A DNA stretch of 64,000 nucleotides from Streptomyces sp. DG1A-41 (lineage in GTDB: Bacteria; Actinomycetota; Actinomycetes; Streptomycetales; Streptomycetaceae): assembly GCF_037055355.1 (NCBI RefSeq), contig NZ_CP146350.1, forward strand, positions 4,115,001 through 4,179,000, in the 5' to 3' direction. The first letter of the stretch is position 1. Each line of letters starts with the position of its first letter. A program made the position numbers and the translations under genes. Below, in pieces: positions 60,474 through 64,000 of the stretch. The notes beneath the pieces are model-generated. The model was not told the DNA's origin and did not search any database. It saw nothing but the letters and a program-made list of their open reading frames with translations.

Positions 60474-60899
60474 ATGCGAGCAGTGGTGCAGAGGGTGGAC
60501 GGCGCGAGCGTCGTCGTGGACGGCGAGACCGTAGGGGCGATCGAAGGCGAAGGGCTGTGCGTCCTCGTCGGCGTCACGCACGAGGACACCAAGGAGAAGG
60601 CGGCCCAGCTGGCCCGCAAGCTCTGGTCGGTCCGCATGCTGCACGACGAGAAGTCGTGCAGCGACATCGACGCCCCGCTCCTGGTGATCAGCCAGTTCAC
60701 CCTGTACGGCGACGCCCGCAAGGGCCGCCGCCCCACCTGGAACGCCGCCGCCCCCGGCGACGTCGCCGAGCCGCTCGTCGACGAGGTGGTCGCGCAGCTG
60801 CGCTCGCTGGGCGCGACGGTGGCCACGGGCCGCTTCGGGGCGGCCATGCGCGTATCACTGACGAACGACGGCCCGTTCACCGTGCTGATCGAGATCTGA
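60474..60899 (+). CDS. dtd: D-aminoacyl-tRNA deacylase
   Basis: Removes D-amino acids (and Gly) mis-charged to tRNA. 141 residues: [18 protein letters not shown], the cross-subunit active-site motif [18 protein letters not shown] and the Gly-Pro motif [10 protein letters not shown] are complete. Start ATG 60474. Convergent with the YgfZ gene, with only 20 bases between stops. Confidence 0.96.
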   Translation: MRAVVQRVDGASVVVDGETVGAIEGEGLCVLVGVTHEDTKEKAAQLARKLWSVRMLHDEKSCSDIDAPLLVISQFTLYGDARKGRRPTWNAAAPGDVAEPLVDEVVAQLRSLGATVATGRFGAAMRVSLTNDGPFTVLIEI

Positions 60900-60918
60900 C
60901 CCGAAAGAATGACAAGCT

Positions 60919-61884
60919 CTACGGCTCGACGACGACTTCCTGGGCCGCGGCCGTGTCCCCGGCCATCAGGGGCGCGTCCACGGCCACGTTCCGCTTCACC
61001 AGCGCGAGGGCGACCGGCCCCAGCTCGTGGTGGCGTACGGAGGTCGTGATGAAGCCGATCTTCCGGCCGTCGGGGCCGTCGTCCGCGAGCCGGAGCTCGG
61101 TGCCCGCCACCGGCAGGTGGACCTCGCTGCCGTCCAGGTGCAGGAAGACCAGCCGGCGCGGCGGCTTGCCCAGGTTCTGCACCCGGGCGACCGTCTCCTG
61201 GCCGCGGTAGCAGCCCTTCTGGAGGTGCACCGCCGAGCCGATCCAGCCCAGCTCGTGCGGGATGGTGCGGTGGTCGGTCTCGAAGCCGAGCCGGGGCCGG
61301 TGCTGCTCCACGCGCAGCGCTTCGTAGGCGAGGATCCCGGCGGGCGGCCCGGCCTGCCCGGCGTACGCCTCCAGGTCGGCGCGCGGCAGGAACAGGTCCC
61401 GGCCGTACGGCGTCTCCCGTACGGCGACGCCCTGAGGCACCTCGGCGATGGAGCCGGCCGGCAGGTGCACCACCGCGATGTCGGCCGTCCGGTCGGCGAC
61501 ATCGACCTTGTAGAAGAACTTCATCGACTCCAGGTACGCGATCAGCGCGTCCTGGGTGCCGGGCTCCACATGGGCCCAGACCGTCTCGCCGTCGTCGACG
61601 AGGTAGAGGGCGTGCTCGATGTGGCCGTGCGCGGACAGGATCAGCGCCTCGGTGGCCTGGCCCGCCGGGAGGTCGCTGACGTGCTGGGTGAGCAGCAGGT
61701 GCAGCCAGGCGAGCCGGTCCTCGCCGGTGACGGTGACGACCCCGCGGTGCGAGAGGTCCACGAAGCCGGTGCCGTCGGCGAGGGCACGCTGCTCGCGGAA
61801 CAGATCGCCGTAGTGGGCGGCGACGCCTTCGTCCACGCCCTCGGCGGGGACGGCGCCGGGCAGGGTCAGCAGGAGGCTCTTCAT
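60919..61884 (-). CDS. folate-binding protein YgfZ/GcvT-like
   Basis: 321 residues of the aminomethyltransferase-like family: FVDLSHRGVVTVTGEDRLAWLHLLLTQHVSDLPAGQ at the start, and the YgfZ signature KGCYRGQETVARVQNLGKPPRRLV near residue 240. Known relatives take part in Fe-S cluster assembly with folate. It follows nur by ten bases on the same strand. Confidence 0.92.
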   Translation of the reverse strand: MKSLLLTLPGAVPAEGVDEGVAAHYGDLFREQRALADGTGFVDLSHRGVVTVTGEDRLAWLHLLLTQHVSDLPAGQATEALILSAHGHIEHALYLVDDGETVWAHVEPGTQDALIAYLESMKFFYKVDVADRTADIAVVHLPAGSIAEVPQGVAVRETPYGRDLFLPRADLEAYAGQAGPPAGILAYEALRVEQHRPRLGFETDHRTIPHELGWIGSAVHLQKGCYRGQETVARVQNLGKPPRRLVFLHLDGSEVHLPVAGTELRLADDGPDGRKIGFITTSVRHHELGPVALALVKRNVAVDAPLMAGDTAAAQEVVVEP

Positions 61885-61894
61885 GTCCGTAAGC

Positions 61895-62332
61895 CTACGA
61901 CTCGGTAGTTGAAGCCTTCAGCGTGCAGTCCTCGCACCGGCCGAAGATCGCGAAGTGCTTCATGTCGGTGTCGAACCCGAACGTCTGCCGCAGCTTCGCG
62001 GTGAACTCGGCGGCCACGGAGACGTCCGCCTCGATGACGTTCTGGCAGTCACGGCAGACCAGGTGGAGGTGGTGGTGCCGGTCCGCGAGGTGGTACGTCG
62101 GCGCCCCGTGCCCCAGATGGGCGTGGCTGACCAGGCCGAGCTCCTCCAGCAGCTCCAGCGTCCGGTACACCGTCGAAATGTTGACCCCCGACGCCGTCTT
62201 CCTCACTTCCACGAGGATGTCGTCGGGGGTCGCGTGCTCAAGGGTGTCCACGGCTTCGAGCACGAGTTGCCGCTGCGGGGTCAGCCGGTAGCCGCGCTGC
62301 CGCAGATCGCTCTTCCAGTCGGTGCTCACCAC
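61895..62332 (-). CDS. nur: nickel-responsive Fur family regulator Nur
   Basis: 145 residues. Fur-type helix-turn-helix: RQRGYRLTPQRQLVLEAVDTLEHATPDDIL; the metal-binding region YHLADRHHHLHLVCRDCQNVIEAD, and the second Cys pair GRCEDCTLK for the structural zinc. The dense HxHHHLH run suits the nickel site known for Nur in S. coelicolor (SCO4180), which represses nikABCDE and sodF and activates sodN. Start GTG 62332 (or GTG 62329). Confidence 0.92.
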   Translation of the reverse strand: MVSTDWKSDLRQRGYRLTPQRQLVLEAVDTLEHATPDDILVEVRKTASGVNISTVYRTLELLEELGLVSHAHLGHGAPTYHLADRHHHLHLVCRDCQNVIEADVSVAAEFTAKLRQTFGFDTDMKHFAIFGRCEDCTLKASTTES

Positions 62333-62348
62333 ACCGGCCAGTCTAGAA

Positions 62349-62924
62349 CTACTTGAAGAAGGCGATGCCGTCGTCCGGCATGTCGTCGGGCAGGGCCTTG
62401 GCCCAGCGCTCGACCTCCTCCGGGGTGACGACCTTCTTCAGGTGGGCCGACATGTAGGGGCGCAGCTCCACCTCGGGGGTCTGCTTCTCGCCGACCCACA
62501 TCAGGTCGCTCTTGACGTAGCCGTACAGCCGCTTGCCACCGCTGTACGGCTGGGAGGCCGCCGTGCGGGCCACGGCGTCCGTCACCAGGTCGATCTGCGG
62601 CTTCTTGTCGGCCAGCTCGCCGTACCAGATCTCGATGACGCCGTCGTCGCGGGTCATGGTCACCTCGACCTTGCGGTCGGCGTCGATCCGCCAGAAGCCG
62701 TGCTCGGACTCCAGCGGCCGGACCTTGTTGCCGTCGTTGTCCAGCACCCAGGAGTGGGAGCGGTATTCCAGGAAGTCCCGGCCGTCGTGGGTGAAGGCGA
62801 CCTCCTGCCCGAAGTTGCACTTCTCGGAGCCGGGGAAGTCGTGCACCCCGGCACCGGCCCAGTTGCCGAGCAGGAAGGCGAGCGGGACGAGGTCCTTGTG
62901 AAGGTCGGACGGGATCTCGATCAT
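62349..62924 (-). CDS. nitrobindin-like (FABP/THAP4) heme-binding protein
   Basis: 191 residues. The signature GNWAGAG (GxWxGxG) lies at 20-26, with the beta-barrel pattern FGQEVAFTHDGRDFLEYRSHSWVLDNDGNKVRPLESEHGFWRI. The family binds heme b and isomerises peroxynitrite in known members; heme-ligand His is expected in the C-terminal part but not uniquely visible. ATG 62924. Usually next to nur in Streptomyces. Confidence 0.88.
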   Translation of the reverse strand: MIEIPSDLHKDLVPLAFLLGNWAGAGVHDFPGSEKCNFGQEVAFTHDGRDFLEYRSHSWVLDNDGNKVRPLESEHGFWRIDADRKVEVTMTRDDGVIEIWYGELADKKPQIDLVTDAVARTAASQPYSGGKRLYGYVKSDLMWVGEKQTPEVELRPYMSAHLKKVVTPEEVERWAKALPDDMPDDGIAFFK

Positions 62925-62944
62925 GGGAACTTCCTAGACGTGGG

Positions 62945-63043
62945 TCAGCGCTGGCCCTGGTACAGCTTCTTCACGGTCAGTCCGGCGAAGGCGAGAACGC
63001 CGACGGCGACCAGGACCAACAGGATTTCGAAGAAAAGCTCCAC
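62945..63043 (-). CDS. 32-residue single-helix membrane protein
   Basis: GTG 63043 follows AAGGAG by seven bases. The protein is VELFFEILLVLVAVGVLAF with one membrane helix, then a short basic tail (AGLTVKKLYQGQR). Too short for standard gene calling but with a good ribosome site and clean stop 20 bases before the nitrobindin-like start, so it is likely the first gene of that unit. Confidence 0.68.
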   Translation of the reverse strand: MELFFEILLVLVAVGVLAFAGLTVKKLYQGQR

Positions 63044-63126
63044 GGGGTGCTCCTTGAGCGGGTGCGGATGTGTGCACAGGGCCTGGCCCAGCTTACGCGG
63101 GCGCCTTCGGCACTACGATTCCGGAT

Positions 63127-63489
63127 ATGGCGAAGAAGCTCGTGATCAAGGTGACGGCGGGGGCCGACGCCCCCGAGCGGTGCTCCCAGGCGTTCACGGT
63201 GGCGGCTGTGGCCGTGGCCAGTGGCGTGGACGTCTCCCTGTGGCTGACCGGCGAGTCCGCCTGGTACGCCCTCCCCGGCCGGGCGGCCGAGTTCGAGCTG
63301 CCGCACGCGGCCCCGCTCCCCGACCTGCTCGACGCGATCCTGGCAGCCGGCCGCGTCACCCTGTGCACGCAGTGCGCGGCCCGCCGCGAGATCGCGGAGC
63401 AGGACGTCATCAAGGGCGTCCGCATCGCCGGCGCCCAGGTCTTCGTCCAGGAGGCGATGGCGGAGGACACCCAGGCGCTCGTCTACTGA
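63127..63489 (+). CDS. DsrE family protein
   Basis: 120 residues, starting MAKKLVIKVTAGADAPERCSQAFTVAAVAVASGVDVSLWLTGESAW. The DsrE-like fold handles sulfur or acts in tRNA thiolation relays. Two cysteines are in TLCTQCAARREI, and one early in RCSQ. ATG 63127. Matches SCO4177 in position. Confidence 0.88.
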   Translation: MAKKLVIKVTAGADAPERCSQAFTVAAVAVASGVDVSLWLTGESAWYALPGRAAEFELPHAAPLPDLLDAILAAGRVTLCTQCAARREIAEQDVIKGVRIAGAQVFVQEAMAEDTQALVY

Positions 63490-63855
63490 GACGCGTCCGT
63501 GCAGAGGCAGAAGGGGTGGCCGGGTCCAGGAGCACCCGGACGCCGTCCTGCGGCTGGTGCTCGGCGAGCCGCGCGCCCTCGGCCAGGGCGCGCGCGGTCT
63601 CGCGTTCCAGGTCGTCGACCTCGATGTCGAGGTGGATCATCATCTGCTGCCGGTCCGGCATGCTCGGCCAGACGGGCGGCCGGTAGGCGGGCTCGGTCTG
63701 GAAGGACAGTCCGGTACCACCGTCCGGCGGCCGGATGTGCACCCGGTCCTGCCAGTCCTCCCCGCGCCACACCCGCCACCCGGGCAGCCGCAGGTAGAAG
63801 GCGGCCGGCTCTCGGGCGTTCGGGCGTCCAGGGTCGCCGCCGTCAAACGCACGCT
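63483..63855 (-). pseudogene. VOC family gene with two frameshifts
   Basis: Reading left, VRLTAATLDA; then NAREPAAFYLRLPGWRVWRGEDWQDRVHIRPPDGGTGLSFQTEPAYRPPVWPS and DIEVDDLERETARALAEGARLAEHQPQDGVRVLLDP; then GHPFCLCTDASQ. These are one VOC protein of about 120 residues, but the first join (near 63830) and the last join (near 63522) require frame changes. Both could be sequencing errors. The remaining text is well conserved and codon use is normal. Confidence 0.6.
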
Positions 63856-63875
63856 TCCTCCCCCTCGTCGGTTCA

Positions 63876-64000
63876 CTACCGGCGCTTCTTGCCGTCCAGT
63901 TCGTCCCACCACTCGTCGGACTTGGGGTCGCCGGAAGGGTCGTCCCACCAGCGGTCGTCAGGGCCCCGGCGGTTGGCGACCATCGCCGCGACGGGCGGGA
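63876..64000 (-). CDS. 3' end of an unidentified gene (5' end outside window)
   Basis: The C-terminal 41 residues read ...VANRRGPDDRWWDDPSGDPKSDEWWDELDGKKRR before a TAG at 63876-63878. The Trp/Asp-rich tail is distinctive but the protein cannot be identified from this. Confidence 0.6.
   Translation of the reverse strand, partial: PPVAAMVANRRGPDDRWWDDPSGDPKSDEWWDELDGKKRR

Noticed and set aside
1..64000. CRISPR array or intact prophage
   Set aside because: No spaced repeats and no cas or structural phage genes; the integrase and transposase are relics.

Overview
The window is high-GC chromosomal DNA of a Streptomyces species. The evidence is strong third-position GC bias, many GTG starts, and a gene order that, from memory, follows the Streptomyces coelicolor core segment running from about SCO4266 down to about SCO4177. 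Landmarks recognised from their proteins are msiK, rlmB-cysS-ispF-ispD-carD, phoP-phoR with divergent phoU-mtpA, a nickel-binding DUF4242 protein, gpmA, mshA, devA/devB/devE, rsiG (amfC), dtd and nur. No search could be run, so gene names rest on motifs and synteny.

Layout. 1-8.1 kb: the start of an M1 metallopeptidase, small hypotheticals, a pentapeptide-repeat protein, a quinone oxidoreductase behind a SoxR-type box, two decayed genes around an aminoglycoside-phosphotransferase-like gene, tRNA-Thr, and a divergent DUF3224/WYL-regulator pair. 8.2-17.4 kb: msiK, a nucleotidyltransferase, a DoxX-type membrane protein, then the leftward rlmB, cysS, ispF, ispD, carD block covering translation, isoprenoid precursors and RNA polymerase modulation. 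18-24.9 kb: a lipoprotein, phoR-phoP diverging from phoU-mtpA across an apparent PHO box, the Ni-binding protein, an MFS exporter and phosphoglycerate mutase.

24.9-32 kb is accessory: an integrase relic, an alpha/beta hydrolase, a decayed IS5-type transposase, then small metabolic and regulatory genes and a probable sortase substrate. 32-41.3 kb: mshA (mycothiol) overlapping a YbjN gene, an RTX-type protein whose signal sequence is out of frame, a reductase, a methyltransferase, an NlpC/P60 hydrolase, a PP2C response regulator and a leftward DUF2516/HbhA-like/XRE group. 41.4-46.7 kb is the most disturbed part: a NUDIX gene behind paired palindromes, a second-type nadC with a phzF fragment and a duplicated nadC tail, an HxlR regulator surrounded by four copies of one operator-like motif, and relics of thioesterase and maleylpyruvate-isomerase-like genes.

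46.8-64 kb returns to ordinary chromosome: methyltransferase, TetR-SGNH hydrolase pair, a HelD/HelR-like ATPase behind a TetR gene, a phosphotransferase, the developmental devA-devB operon with its paralogue devE, an Eis-like acetyltransferase, RsiG (c-di-GMP-dependent anti-sigma factor for WhiG), dtd, a YgfZ-like protein, the nickel regulator Nur, a nitrobindin-like protein, a 32-residue membrane protein, a DsrE protein, a frameshifted VOC gene and the end of an unidentified gene. Themes are phosphate and nickel homeostasis, redox defence (SoxR box, mycothiol) and sporulation control.
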